Shown piece by piece: positions 43,676 to 51,870 of a DNA stretch of 64,000 nt. The position numbers and the translations under genes are program-made. The DNA is from Planotetraspora silvatica (GTDB taxonomy: Bacteria; Actinomycetota; Actinomycetes; Streptosporangiales; Streptosporangiaceae). The notes under the pieces are model-generated. The model was not told where the DNA came from, did not search any database, and saw nothing but the letters and a program-made list of their open reading frames with translations. The stretch is taken from positions 1-64,000 of the forward strand of contig NZ_BOOQ01000054.1 in NCBI RefSeq assembly GCF_016863315.1, in the 5' to 3' direction. The first letter of the stretch is position 1. Each line of letters opens with the position of its first letter.

Positions 43676-44294
43676 CGCGAACCTGGTCCGCCGGCTCATG
43701 CGGGACGGCCATCGGTGTGTCGGGTACGCTCGCACTGAGAGCACCGTGCAGCAGCTTGCCGGTGAGGGTATGGTCGGCGCGGCCTCGCTGGCGGATCTGG
43801 TGGCGAAACTTGACAGGCCGCGCGTGGTCTGGTTGATGGTGCCAGCCGCGGCCGTGCAGCCCACGCTTGACCAGCTCGTTGGGCTGCTCGACCCGGACGA
43901 TGTGGTGATCGACGGCGGAAACTCCTACTACCGGGACGACATCGCCCGCGCCGAGCAACTCGCCACGCACCAGATCCACAAGGTGAGCATGGTCGGGCGC
44001 ACCGAGTCCCGGGCCCGCGCCGACGGTGTTACCGTCCGTATCGTGGAGTACGACATCGGCAAGGCCATGGTCCGCCGCGTCGGCTACACCGGCCGGGCGA
44101 ACCTTGTCGTCGACGCCGGCCGCCGGGCACTCCTCGGGGCCACCTGCGTCGACTCAGACGTGGCTGACCTGCAGCACTCGGCCACCATCGCGGTGAACGC
44201 CGAGGTCCCCCTCGACCGGCTGTGGCACGCCGTTCCGCCGTTCCCGACCGTCAGTGAATTCTGGCTACGCCTGCTGGAGCAGTACGGCCTGTGA
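43671..44294 (+). pseudogene. Chimera: 6-phosphogluconate dehydrogenase N-terminus joined to flavoprotein disulfide-reductase C-terminus
   Basis: The 207-residue open frame starts MGANLVRRLMRDGHRCVGYA, lacking the GxGxxG strand that should precede it. It continues with 6PGDH features (LDRPRVVWLMVPA, DDVVIDGGNSYYRDDI). After about residue 98 the sequence changes to ADGVTVRIVEYDIGKAMVRR, YTGRANLVVDAGRRALLGAT and LDRLWHAVPPFPTVSEFWLR. This is the C-terminal dimerisation domain of pyridine-nucleotide disulfide oxidoreductases. Neither part has its active site: 6PGDH lacks the catalytic Lys domain and the flavoprotein lacks FAD and NAD domains. The fusion is in frame, so a protein could be made, but catalysis as either enzyme is not expected. 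A deletion is the likely cause. Confidence 0.75.
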
Positions 44295-44449
44295 GGCTCG
44301 CGCGCCACCCACCGCAGCGCGTTGGCCGACCAGCCCGCCACCCGTCCCGATCCTCGTCCACGGTGGCTGGGGCGATCGGGTGAGGCGCTGGGTGGTCAGC
44401 CGGCCACCGTGCGGCGTTTGTCGTGCGCTCGGATGGGGAGGTGCGGACC

Positions 44450-44959
44450 GTGTCGATGGTGTTCGGATCCCTGCACGACCTGTGGTGGGTCGTGGCCAAG
44501 AGCCTGCTGCTATACGCCACTGCCGTGGTCTGCTTCCGCATCGGTGAACGTCGGACGCTGGCCGAGATGTCGGCGTTCGACTTCGTCGCGGCCGTTGCCG
44601 CCGGAGCTATCGTCGGTCGGGTGCCTAATGCGCATGATGCCGGTTACCTGGCCGGCGCGGCGACCCTGGTAACGATCCTCCTCGCCCACCGGCTCACCGC
44701 CCGGCTGCGCTTCCGGCCGTTGTTCGCCAAGCTGATCGACCACCCGCCGCGACTGCTGGTCGCCGACGGCAAGGTGCTGGACGCCGAGCTTCGCCGCAGC
44801 GGCCTGACCCGCCATGACCTGTACGGCCTGTTGCGCCAGCACGGCGTTGACGAGCTCGCCTCCGTGCGGTTCGTGGTATTCGAACAACGGGGCCAGGTGT
44901 CGGTCGTGCGGCGCGGCGCTGCCCCCACCGACACAGAACTCCTGCGCGACCTGTCATGA
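44450..44959 (+). CDS. DUF421 (YetF-like) membrane protein
   Basis: This is a 169-residue protein. Start GTG 44450 is chosen because GGGGAGG lies eight bases upstream; the frame extends back to 44423. Three N-terminal helices (VVAKSLLLYATAVVCFRI, MSAFDFVAAVAAGAIVGRV, LAGAATLVTILLAHRL) are followed by the DUF421 cytoplasmic domain, with HPPRLLVADGKVLDAELRRS, DLYGLLRQHGVDELASVRFV and EQRGQVSVVRR. Members sit in the plasma membrane; their biochemical role is unknown (spore germination and stress have been suggested in Bacillus). The length is normal for the actinomycete short form. Confidence 0.88.
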   Translation: MSMVFGSLHDLWWVVAKSLLLYATAVVCFRIGERRTLAEMSAFDFVAAVAAGAIVGRVPNAHDAGYLAGAATLVTILLAHRLTARLRFRPLFAKLIDHPPRLLVADGKVLDAELRRSGLTRHDLYGLLRQHGVDELASVRFVVFEQRGQVSVVRRGAAPTDTELLRDLS

Positions 44960-44999
44960 GTCGGCCAGGAACACCAGCTCCATGCGCTGCCACACACCC

Positions 45000-45134
45000 G
45001 GGCCAGCCCTGCCGGTCATAGTGATGGGCAACGCCAGCATGGAGGTACGGCGCGTCGCGCACCGGATCACCACCAGCAACGACGACGAGGGCTTCGCCAA
45101 CGCGGTCCAGCGGTACGTGCTGCCCCGTGGTTGA
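45000..45134 (+). pseudogene. HAD-family (Cof-type) hydrolase C-terminal fragment
   Basis: The plus frame reads VIVMGNASMEVRRVAHRITT, SNDDEGFANAVQRYVLP and a stop. It matches the end of Cof-type HAD phosphatases, where MGNAxxEV and TxSNDEDGVA lie around the last catalytic Asp. The rest of the ~270-residue protein is absent. Confidence 0.55.
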
Positions 45135-45255
45135 GCTGGAAGACCGGCGGAGCACGCCCGGGCCGACGGCCCGGCTGGACAACCGGGCGCCGCACCGTCG
45201 AACGTGCGGGCCTCCTCGCTGCGGTAGAACGCGGCCCGTAAGCGCGGTGAGCGCT

Positions 45256-45675
45256 TCAACCCTCCGCGTCCGGGCTTGCGGATGGGCCCGCCCGGTGTGT
45301 CCGGGCCGCCTGAGCCACCACTGTGGCCCCGCTGGTCAGGGCGCGCCGCCATGGCGGTACCCCGTCGATCTCGATCTGGAGGGAGAAGCTGAGGAACGTC
45401 CTGATCAAGACGATCAACCCGAGGACCGTCACGCTCTGGAGCGTCGGCGAGATCGTCACGGTACGGATCAGGTCGGCCGCAACCAGGATTTCCACGCCCA
45501 GCAACAGCACGCCACCGAACGTCTCACGCAATGCCTGGTATCCACGGCGGCCGCCCGCGGCGCGCCAGATCCGTGCCGCAACGATGACCGACCACACCAG
45601 GCCCAGGATCAGGACACCGACGCCGAACGCCTCGAAGCTCTGCGCCACGTGTTTCATCACGTCCGTGAAAGCCAT
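45256..45675 (-). CDS. DUF1622-family membrane protein
   Basis: This is a 139-residue protein starting at ATG 45675 (MAFTDVMKHVAQSFEAFGVG). It has three helices: FGVGVLILGLVWSVIVAAR, GGVLLLGVEILVAADLI and VTVLGLIVLIRTFLSFSLQI. The conserved LLLGVEILVAADLIRTVTIS and GLIVLIRTFLSFSLQIEIDG motifs are those of DUF1622. Its function is unknown. It runs opposite to its neighbours and appears intact. The C-terminal Ala/Arg-rich tail is poorly conserved. Confidence 0.87.
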   Translation of the reverse strand: MAFTDVMKHVAQSFEAFGVGVLILGLVWSVIVAARIWRAAGGRRGYQALRETFGGVLLLGVEILVAADLIRTVTISPTLQSVTVLGLIVLIRTFLSFSLQIEIDGVPPWRRALTSGATVVAQAARTHRAGPSASPDAEG

Positions 45676-46612
45676 TGCTGAAGCCCCCGTGGTGCTTTCC
45701 TCAACCGTGTCGTTCCACGCGATCAGCGCGTACTCGGAACTCGGTCCGCCCGTCCCCGCTGGCGGGGCCGTCGGGCCGCCACGACGAGGACCTGACCGGC
45801 CGTCGCCATTGGCTGGCGTTGCAGTGCACCCAGACTAATACGTGAATGGACCCCAGCCCAGGTAGGCGGCAGCGGACCCAGGCCGTTGATCGTGGGCGAG
45901 GGTCACGTCAGGCGTGCAGGTCAGGCGGCCAGTTCCAGGTGACCGTATGGCCCAGGGCTTCGAGCTTGGCGCTCTCACCTGGCCGGATGACATTCTCGGC
46001 AAGCGCACGGCTCGCGCTACCGCCTGAACTGGATCACTTCGGAACGTGTGCGTGTCGATCTGAGCGCGCAGACTCTTCAGCCATTCCAGGTCGCGTATGA
46101 ACGCCTCCGTATCCGGTCCGAGTGCCCGCCGTTCCCACCGGTCACAGCCGCTCTCCCAGCACTGACAGGAAGCGGCGGGACAGCGACCGGGAGTCCGCCT
46201 GGTCCAGCTTCGGCCGCGCTGTCAACTCGGTTCCGAAGGCGTAGTTCTCCAACATGCACGAGAAAGGAACGACGTCGACCCGCAACTTCCGCTTGCCGAC
46301 CTGGCTGGTGAGCGCCTCGAGCACGTTGGCGAACTGGTCCGACAACTCGGCGACCTCCGGGTCGGGGCGTCTCGTCGCTTCCGTACCCCTGTACGCGACC
46401 TTCCCGGCATGGCAAGGCCGCAGCTGAGCCAGCGACTGATATACACGTGCCCGCGTACGGGAGGATGATGCGCCCGTTATGTGCTGCTTGAGGAACGTGT
46501 GATCTTCGCGCCGGGCGGGCGGAGCGCTCCATTTTCATGCCTTTGCCGTGATTTTCCCGGCTCGTGCGTAACATCGTCGCCTTCCCCGGGTATCGACAGC
46601 GCGGGAACACTG
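45676..46612. other. Region of uncertain coding before GH15
   Basis: Two minus-strand open stretches look coding by composition but lack family motifs. One is 46142-46345, listed separately. The other, at about 45960-46140 in a shifted frame, reads RALGPDTEAFIRDLEWLKSL then RAQIDTHTF. They may be parts of one or two decayed small genes. The 5' region of the GH15 gene should lie at the right end. Confidence 0.35.
46142..46345 (-). CDS. Hypothetical small protein or fragment
   Basis: This is a possible 67-residue product starting at the TTG at 46345 (LSDQFANVLEALTSQVGKRK) and including LRVDVVPFSCMLENYAFGTE. The same frame is open upstream to about 46540 without a clear start codon, so a longer gene may have been damaged. 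I know no family. Codon third positions are GC-rich, which supports coding, but the evidence is weak. Confidence 0.3.
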   Translation of the reverse strand: MSDQFANVLEALTSQVGKRKLRVDVVPFSCMLENYAFGTELTARPKLDQADSRSLSRRFLSVLGERL

Positions 46613-48487
46613 ATGAGCACTACGCCCATCGCCGACCTAGCGTTGGTGTCCGATCGCCATTCCGCCGGCCTGATCGGCCGGGACGGATCGGCCGAGTGGT
46701 TGTGCTTTCCCCGGTTCGACGGGCCGTCCGTCTTCGCCCGCCTGCTGGACGACGAGGCCGGGCACTGGGCGATCCGCCCGGCCGTCCCGTACGAGACGAC
46801 GCGCCGCTACCTACCGCAGACGATGGTGCTGGAGACAACCTTCCGCACCGGGAGCGGCACGGTCGTTCTCACCGACGCCCTGCTCACCGGCCCGGACGAC
46901 GGCGGACACCGGCTCGGCGTCGGTGTGCCGCACCTGCTCGCCCGACGGGTGTCCGGCGTCGGCGGCGAGGTGCCGATGGAAATCGAGTACCGGCCCCGGC
47001 CTGAGTACGGCCTGATCTACCCGATCCTGTCCGTCGTCGACGGCGGCGTGACCGCCCGCGGCGGCGCCGAGTGGCTTGTGCTGACCACGCCGGTCGCCCT
47101 CGGCATCGGTGACTGCACCGGATACGGCGTGTTCACGGCGCGCGCGGGCGAGACATGGCTGTTCGGGATGCATCGCTCGACGTTGGAGGAGACTCCCGCG
47201 CGGGTGTGGGACCAGGAGGAACTGGCGGCCCGGCTGGATGGCACGATCGTCGCCTGGCAGTCGTGGTCCAACCTCCACCAGGCCTACGACGGCCCGTGGC
47301 GCGACCTGGTGCACCACAGCGGGCGGGTGCTGCAGGCGCTGTCCTTCCAGCCCAGCGGCGCGATCGTCGCGGCCGCCACGACATCGCTGCCCGAATGGAC
47401 CGGCGGCGAGCGCAACTGGGACTACCGGTACACGTGGGTACGGGACGCGTCACTGACGATCGGCGCCCTGTGGGTCGCAGCCTGCCCCGACGAGGCGAGC
47501 GACTTCTTCGCCTTCCTCACCACCGCCGCCCCGTCGCTGGGCAAGGACCGCGCGCTGCAGATCATGTTCAGCGTCCGCGGCGAGCACGACCTTAGCGAGC
47601 GCACCCTGCCGCACCTGCGCGGCTGGCGCGCCAGCCGACCGGTACGCATCGGAAACGGCGCGTGGAACCAGCGGCAGATCGACGTGTACGGCGAGCTGCT
47701 CGATGCGGCCGTGCGCCTCGAACGGCAGATCGGCGACATCGACGACGACGTCCGGCGCTTCCTCGTCACCTGTGCCGACACCGCGGCCGAGCGCTGGATG
47801 GAAAAGGACCAGGGCATCTGGGAGATACGCGGGGAGCCGCAGCACTTCGTGTACTCCAAGCTCATGTGCTGGGTGGCGCTGGACCGCGGCATCGCCCTCG
47901 CCGGCCTCCTACGGGCGCAGAACCGTGTCGAGTCCTGGCGACGGACCCGTGCCGAGATCCGCGAAACCCTGCTGCGCGAGGGCTGGAACAACCGCGTTGG
48001 GGCGTTCACGCAGGCCTTCGGCTCCGACGAGCTGGACGCCAGCGCCCTCATGGTGCCGATCGTCGGCTTCCTACCCGCCAGCGACCCGCGGGTACTGTCC
48101 ACAATCGACGCCGTCGCGGACCGGCTCACCAACGACCAGGGCCTGGTCTACCGCTACCGCACCGCGGACGGCATCGACGGCCTCGCCGGCGAGGAGGGCA
48201 CCTTCCTGCTGTGCTCGTTCTGGCTGGCGCAGGCGCTCGCCATGTCCGGGCAGGCCAGCCGGGCCAGGCAGGCATTCGAGCGAGCCGCCGCGTACACCAA
48301 CGACGTGGGCCTGCTGTCGGAGGAGATCGACCCGGACAACGGTGAGCTGCTCGGCAACTTCCCACAGGCGTTCAGCCACATCGGACTCATCAACGCCGCC
48401 TGGGCCATCGACGAAGCCGAACGAACCGCACGGGGCGGCGGGGCGGCCGGCGCGGGCCGCGGGAACGGCGAGGGCCGGATGGCGTGA
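46613..48487 (+). CDS. Glycoside hydrolase family 15 (glucoamylase/trehalase type)
   Basis: This is a 624-residue cytoplasmic enzyme starting at ATG 46613 (MSTTPIADLALVSDRHSAGL), with no signal peptide. The N-terminal beta-sandwich (IGRDGSAEWLCFPRFDGPSV) spans to about residue 240. The (alpha/alpha)6 barrel includes WTGGERNWDYRYTWVRDAS, EPQHFVYSKLMCWVALDRGI, the general-acid Glu region DGLAGEEGTFLLCSFWLAQA and the general-base region LLSEEIDPDNGELLGNFPQA. These are the GH15 landmarks. Actinomycete homologues hydrolyse trehalose or alpha-glucans to glucose. It is the one intact enzyme among remnants of pentose-phosphate and glucose-oxidising genes, so it was probably part of a sugar-catabolic cluster. 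Confidence 0.93.
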   Translation: MSTTPIADLALVSDRHSAGLIGRDGSAEWLCFPRFDGPSVFARLLDDEAGHWAIRPAVPYETTRRYLPQTMVLETTFRTGSGTVVLTDALLTGPDDGGHRLGVGVPHLLARRVSGVGGEVPMEIEYRPRPEYGLIYPILSVVDGGVTARGGAEWLVLTTPVALGIGDCTGYGVFTARAGETWLFGMHRSTLEETPARVWDQEELAARLDGTIVAWQSWSNLHQAYDGPWRDLVHHSGRVLQALSFQPSGAIVAAATTSLPEWTGGERNWDYRYTWVRDASLTIGALWVAACPDEASDFFAFLTTAAPSLGKDRALQIMFSVRGEHDLSERTLPHLRGWRASRPVRIGNGAWNQRQIDVYGELLDAAVRLERQIGDIDDDVRRFLVTCADTAAERWMEKDQGIWEIRGEPQHFVYSKLMCWVALDRGIALAGLLRAQNRVESWRRTRAEIRETLLREGWNNRVGAFTQAFGSDELDASALMVPIVGFLPASDPRVLSTIDAVADRLTNDQGLVYRYRTADGIDGLAGEEGTFLLCSFWLAQALAMSGQASRARQAFERAAAYTNDVGLLSEEIDPDNGELLGNFPQAFSHIGLINAAWAIDEAERTARGGGAAGAGRGNGEGRMA

Positions 48488-48705
48488 GATCACCGCCGAG
48501 CTCGCCGGCAAGGCGCTCCTGCTGCTGATCGCCATCAGCGCGATCGTCGTGGACTTCGCGGCCGGCTCGCCGATCGTCCGGGCTCTGTCGAACGTGGACC
48601 TGCAGCGGCTTATGACGGGTGCACTGATCGCGACCGCGGCGGCGGGGATCGTCTACTCACCGCTGGGCCGCATCAGCGGCGGCCACCCGAACCCCGCGGT
48701 CCGAT
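48488..48705 (+). pseudogene. Aquaporin (MIP family) N-terminal fragment
   Basis: A frame shifted from GH15 reads ITAELAGKALLLLIAISAIV, LMTGALIATAAAGIVYSPLG and RISGGHPNPAV. This is the first two helices and the first NPA half-helix (SGGHxNPAV) of a major intrinsic protein. The sequence then loses homology. Only about 75 of ~240 residues are present, so no channel can form. Confidence 0.7.
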
Positions 48706-48857
48706 ACCCGGCGCGCTCGCCGCCGCGCTGCTGCACCGACACCGCCGGGGAACCGTGGCCTGCGGGAAGCTCCTCCACGACGACGCCTACCGCTGGCGGT
48801 TTCTCAGCCGGCCACGACCAGTCGGCCGTCAAACCGCTCACGGAGGGAGCACCGAAA

Positions 48858-49021
48858 ATGAAAGCAATCCCCGTATATCCGGGAAAGGTGGACAGCGCCC
48901 GCATCACGGACGTACCCAGGCCGACCGTCACCGACGTCCCGGACGGCCGCGGCGTCCTCGGCCGGGTTCTGCGCGTCGGCCTGGACGGCACCGACAAGGA
49001 AATCAACGCCCCACCGGACGG
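48858..49021 (+). pseudogene. Glucose 1-dehydrogenase (MDR type) N-terminal fragment
   Basis: From ATG 48858, with CGGAGGGA upstream, the frame reads MKAIPVYPGKVDSARITDVP, PDGRGVLGRVLRVGLDGTDK and EIN. It matches the first 50 residues of zinc-dependent glucose 1-dehydrogenases, which have VRVLRVGVDGTDKEIN. Homology ends at INAPPDG, before the metal-binding GHE motif. The frame then runs into LysR-like sequence. Confidence 0.7.
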
Positions 49022-49053
49022 CTCGGCATGCTGCTGTCCAACAGAGCACGCCG

Positions 49054-49300
49054 CGAAGCTGTCCGGCCCCAGCGGCATCCACCGGGACGCGCTCGCGGGC
49101 CTGGACTGGGTCGGCTTCCCACGCTAGTCCAGCCCCGCCTGGTACGACGAACTCACCACCATCCTGCGCAGCCACGGCCTGGACCTCGGCCCCGCCGCGC
49201 CTGAAGGACAGGAACTGATCGCCGAGGTCAAACTCGCCGCCGTCGGCGCCGGCCACGCATTCGCCCTGGCCCCACCCCACTGGTCCCGCCGATGCCCGAG
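49054..49300 (+). pseudogene. LysR-type regulator effector-domain fragment
   Basis: The frame reads IHRDALAGLDWVGFPR, an in-frame TAG at 49126, then [20 protein letters not shown] and [20 protein letters not shown]. This resembles the substrate-binding domain of a LysR-type regulator. The N-terminal helix-turn-helix is missing, and the end is frameshifted near LAPPHW. Confidence 0.5.
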
Positions 49301-49332
49301 TCCATCACCTGGCGGCGACGCCGATGAGTCCT

Positions 49333-49467
49333 CGCCCTCTTCGCCGACGCCGGCGTCGATGTCGCCGCCCGGCGAACAAGCTGCAACGCGACGGCGCGAA
49401 GGCGTTCGTGACGTCCTGGAACGATCTCATGACCTGTGTTTCCGCCCAGAGCGCCTCGCTCGTCTGA
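49333..49467 (+). pseudogene. Transaldolase C-terminal fragment
   Basis: [12 protein letters not shown] in one frame is followed after an indel near 49370 by [20 protein letters not shown] and [11 protein letters not shown]-stop. The pattern is the final helix region of actinobacterial transaldolase (LQxDGAxAFVxSWNDLM). The catalytic Lys domain is gone. It is followed within 24 bp by the start of a glucose-6-phosphate isomerase fragment, an order seen in pentose-phosphate clusters. Confidence 0.6.
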
Positions 49468-49490
49468 TCGACCGGGAGGAGACCGCGCCG

Positions 49491-49680
49491 ATGCCCACCA
49501 TCCCACTGCGTGACCGCCCGGCCTGGCAGGCACTCCGGCGGCATCACGGCCAGATCGAGGGGCGCCACTTGCGTGAGCTGTTCGCGGACGACCCCGGACG
49601 CGGCGAGCGCATGTGCGCGCAGGCCGCCGGCCTCTATCTGGACTATTCCAAGAACCGGATCACCGACGAGACGTTGCAGT
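49491..49680 (+). pseudogene. Glucose-6-phosphate isomerase N-terminal fragment
   Basis: From ATG 49491, with GGGAGGAG upstream, the frame reads [40 protein letters not shown] and [14 protein letters not shown]. This is the diagnostic N-terminus of phosphoglucose isomerase ([15 protein letters not shown]). It breaks off after about 65 of ~550 residues. Confidence 0.75.
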
Positions 49681-49789
49681 ACCCATCGGTGACATGGATA
49701 CTGCTCGCCTCTACGCGGTCCTCCTGCCGCTGAAGGTCTGAGCGCAGAGGTGGCCGATCCTGGCGGGTGTTAGATAGTTCTGATGATGC

Positions 49790-49809
49790 GCCGGGAAGTC
49801 TGGTCGGCA
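49790..49809 (+). promoter_or_regulatory. Conserved 20-nt leader element, copy 2
   Basis: This is identical to 28582-28601 (GCCGGGAAGTCTGGTCGGCA). It lies 64 bp before the Rv1733c-like start and about 710 bp before the ion-transporter gene. A short stem (GCCG/CGGC) is possible. I suspect a structured cis-regulatory RNA for the transporter unit; this is inference. Confidence 0.5.
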
Positions 49810-49840
49810 CTGGTTTCACGTCGGTCATCTGGAGGAGTAC

Positions 49841-49876
49841 ATGCCATCACCACGTCACGGTCCGTGCCCGCTGTGA
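49841..49876 (+). CDS. Possible 11-residue leader peptide
   Basis: GGAGGAG is followed four bases later by ATG CCA TCA CCA, encoding MPSPRHGPCPL-stop. Its TGA overlaps the GTG start of the next gene (GTGA). The ribosome site is better than any in front of the next gene, so this may be a translationally coupled leader. Confidence 0.35.
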   Translation: MPSPRHGPCPL

Positions 49877-50409
49877 GCGTCGACCAGTGGTCATTGGCCT
49901 CCTTCCGCTGGCTTCGAGTCGCGTTGTGCGGGAGCGTGATCGCCGCCTGGGCGGTGGGACAGGTGATCCACACGGCGGCTTCGGATCAGGCCGCGCTGGA
50001 GAAGGCGGGCAGAGCGGTCGTCCACGCCGAGTTGCTCGAACCGATTGCCGCCACGTCAACCAGTGGAGGGCCGTCCTTCTCTTCTTCCGCGCCCTTCCAC
50101 GCGCGATGGATCACACCCGGCGGGATGGCGCGCACGGGCCGGGTCGACGCTCCTGTCGACGCCGAGGCCGGCACCACCGTCCGGATCTGGGTGGATCGGC
50201 GCAGCGGCGAGATCACCATGTCGCCTCTGTCGCGCGAGGAGGTGCTCACCCGGACAAGCCTCGTCGTCCTGCTGACCATACTCGGCTGTGCGTCGATCAT
50301 CGCTGGGGTGAGATTTGTGACGTTGCGCCGGACCAGTCGCAGGCAGGCGCGCACACTCGAGGGAGAGTGGCGCCGCATCGCTGCCGAGTGGCGGCGCCGC
50401 CACCTGTGA
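49873..50409 (+). CDS. Rv1733c-like membrane protein
   Basis: This is a 178-residue protein if started at GTG 49873 (VSVDQWSLASFRWLRVALCG), which overlaps the leader peptide stop; GTG 49864 is an alternative. It has an N-terminal helix (VALCGSVIAAWAVGQVIHTA), an extracytoplasmic domain of about 95 residues containing ARTGRVDAPVDAEAGTTVRI and WVDRRSGEITMSP, and a second helix (TSLVVLLTILGCASIIAGVR) before a basic cytoplasmic tail. This layout matches the actinobacterial Rv1733c family, named for a dormancy-regulon antigen of unknown function. It precedes the transporter on the same strand and probably shares its leader. Confidence 0.8.
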   Translation: MSVDQWSLASFRWLRVALCGSVIAAWAVGQVIHTAASDQAALEKAGRAVVHAELLEPIAATSTSGGPSFSSSAPFHARWITPGGMARTGRVDAPVDAEAGTTVRIWVDRRSGEITMSPLSREEVLTRTSLVVLLTILGCASIIAGVRFVTLRRTSRRQARTLEGEWRRIAAEWRRRHL

Positions 50410-50520
50410 GGACGATCTGACCTGGTCTGAGCGGGCAGCGGCCGGTGGTCTAGGGTCTTGGCACGTGTGTCGGATCCATGGGCGTCCTGAGTTGTCGCCG
50501 ACGCCCGCGGAGGGCTGAGC

Positions 50521-51801
50521 GTGACCGCGATCGTGGCCGTAGTGATCTTCGTCGTCTCCTACGTCCTCATCGCCACCGAGAAGATCCACCGCACGGCCGC
50601 CGCCCTGGGCGGCGCAGGGCTGATCTTGATGATCCACGCCACCGACGGCAAGGCGGCCTTCTTCTCGGAGTCGACCGGCGTCGACTGGAACGTCATCTTC
50701 CTGTTGCTCGGCATGATGGTGATCGTCGGCGTGCTCAAGCAGACCGGGGTCTTCGAATACCTGGCGATCTGGGCGGCCAAACGAGCACGCGGCAAGCCGT
50801 TTCGGCTGATGGTGCTGCTGGTCGTCATCACTGCGGTCGCCTCGGCACTGCTGGACAATGTCACCACCGTGCTGCTCATCGCGCCGGTGACGTTCCTGGT
50901 ATGCGAACGCCTGATGCTGCCCGTGGCGCCGTTCCTGATCGCTGAGGCGATGGCGTCGAACATCGCTGGCACCTCAACCCTCGTCGGCGACCCACCCAAC
51001 ATCATCATCGCCAGCCGCGGCGGGCTGAGCTTCAACGACTTCCTCATCCATCTGGCACCGCTGATCGCGATCTTGGTGGTTGTCTTCCTGGGGCTGTGCC
51101 GCTGGCTGTTCCGTGCTGCCTTCACCTACGATCCCGAACGCGCAGCTGACGTCATGGCGCTGGATGAGCGGGAGGCGATCTCCGACCGTCGGCTGCTGTG
51201 GCAGAGCCTGGCCGTCCTCGGGTTGGTGATAGCGGCCTTCATGCTGCATCCGGTGCTGCACTACGAGCCCTCGGTGGTGGCGCTGCTCGGCGCGGGTGTA
51301 CTGGTGGCAACCACCCGGGTCACTACCGAGCAGGCGATCCGTGAGGTGGAGTGGCCGACCCTGGTGTTCTTCATGGGCCTGTTCGTCATGGTCGGTGCCT
51401 TGGTGGAGACCGGCGTCATCGGGAAGGTGTCCCACGCCGCGGCGTCGATGACCGAGGGCAGGCTCGGCCTGGCCACGATGGTGCTGCTGTGGGGGTCGGC
51501 CGCCTTGTCCGGGATCGTGGACAACATCCCCTATGTCGCCACCATGAGCCCGATCGTCGCCGATCTGGCCCACACCTTCGGCCCTGCAGGGAAGGTGTTG
51601 TGGTGGGCGCTCGCCCTCGGTGCTGACCTGGGCGGGAACGCCACGGCCGTGGGCGCCTCAGCCAACGTGGTCGTCCTTGGACTCGCGGCGCGCAATGGCA
51701 CCCGCATCGGCTTCTGGCAGTTCACGAAGTACGGGCTGATCGTCACTTGCGTCATGGTGGCCGTGGCGACTCCTTACCTGTGGCTGCGCTACCTCATCTG
51801 A
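50521..51801 (+). CDS. ArsB/NhaD-superfamily ion transporter
   Basis: This is a 426-residue permease starting at GTG 50521, eight bases after GGAGG. It has about 11 membrane helices. The family signature ALLDNVTTVLLIAPVTFLV and the following GTSTLVGDPPNIIIAS are intact, as is the mirrored second half (GIVDNIPYVATMSPIVADL, GGNATAVGASANVV). These re-entrant loops form the ion and substrate site. Members exchange arsenite, sodium or dicarboxylates; the sequence alone does not decide, though the DNVTT/GDPPN pair fits ArsB/P-permease or NhaD types. A CBS-domain gene follows closely and may gate it by nucleotide level. Confidence 0.92.
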   Translation: MTAIVAVVIFVVSYVLIATEKIHRTAAALGGAGLILMIHATDGKAAFFSESTGVDWNVIFLLLGMMVIVGVLKQTGVFEYLAIWAAKRARGKPFRLMVLLVVITAVASALLDNVTTVLLIAPVTFLVCERLMLPVAPFLIAEAMASNIAGTSTLVGDPPNIIIASRGGLSFNDFLIHLAPLIAILVVVFLGLCRWLFRAAFTYDPERAADVMALDEREAISDRRLLWQSLAVLGLVIAAFMLHPVLHYEPSVVALLGAGVLVATTRVTTEQAIREVEWPTLVFFMGLFVMVGALVETGVIGKVSHAAASMTEGRLGLATMVLLWGSAALSGIVDNIPYVATMSPIVADLAHTFGPAGKVLWWALALGADLGGNATAVGASANVVVLGLAARNGTRIGFWQFTKYGLIVTCVMVAVATPYLWLRYLI

Positions 51802-51870
51802 GCGCAGATCGGCGGAGTTAGAGTGAGCGTGACAGCCGGTGTCTGTTCGTCTCATCCTCCGGAGGCCGGC

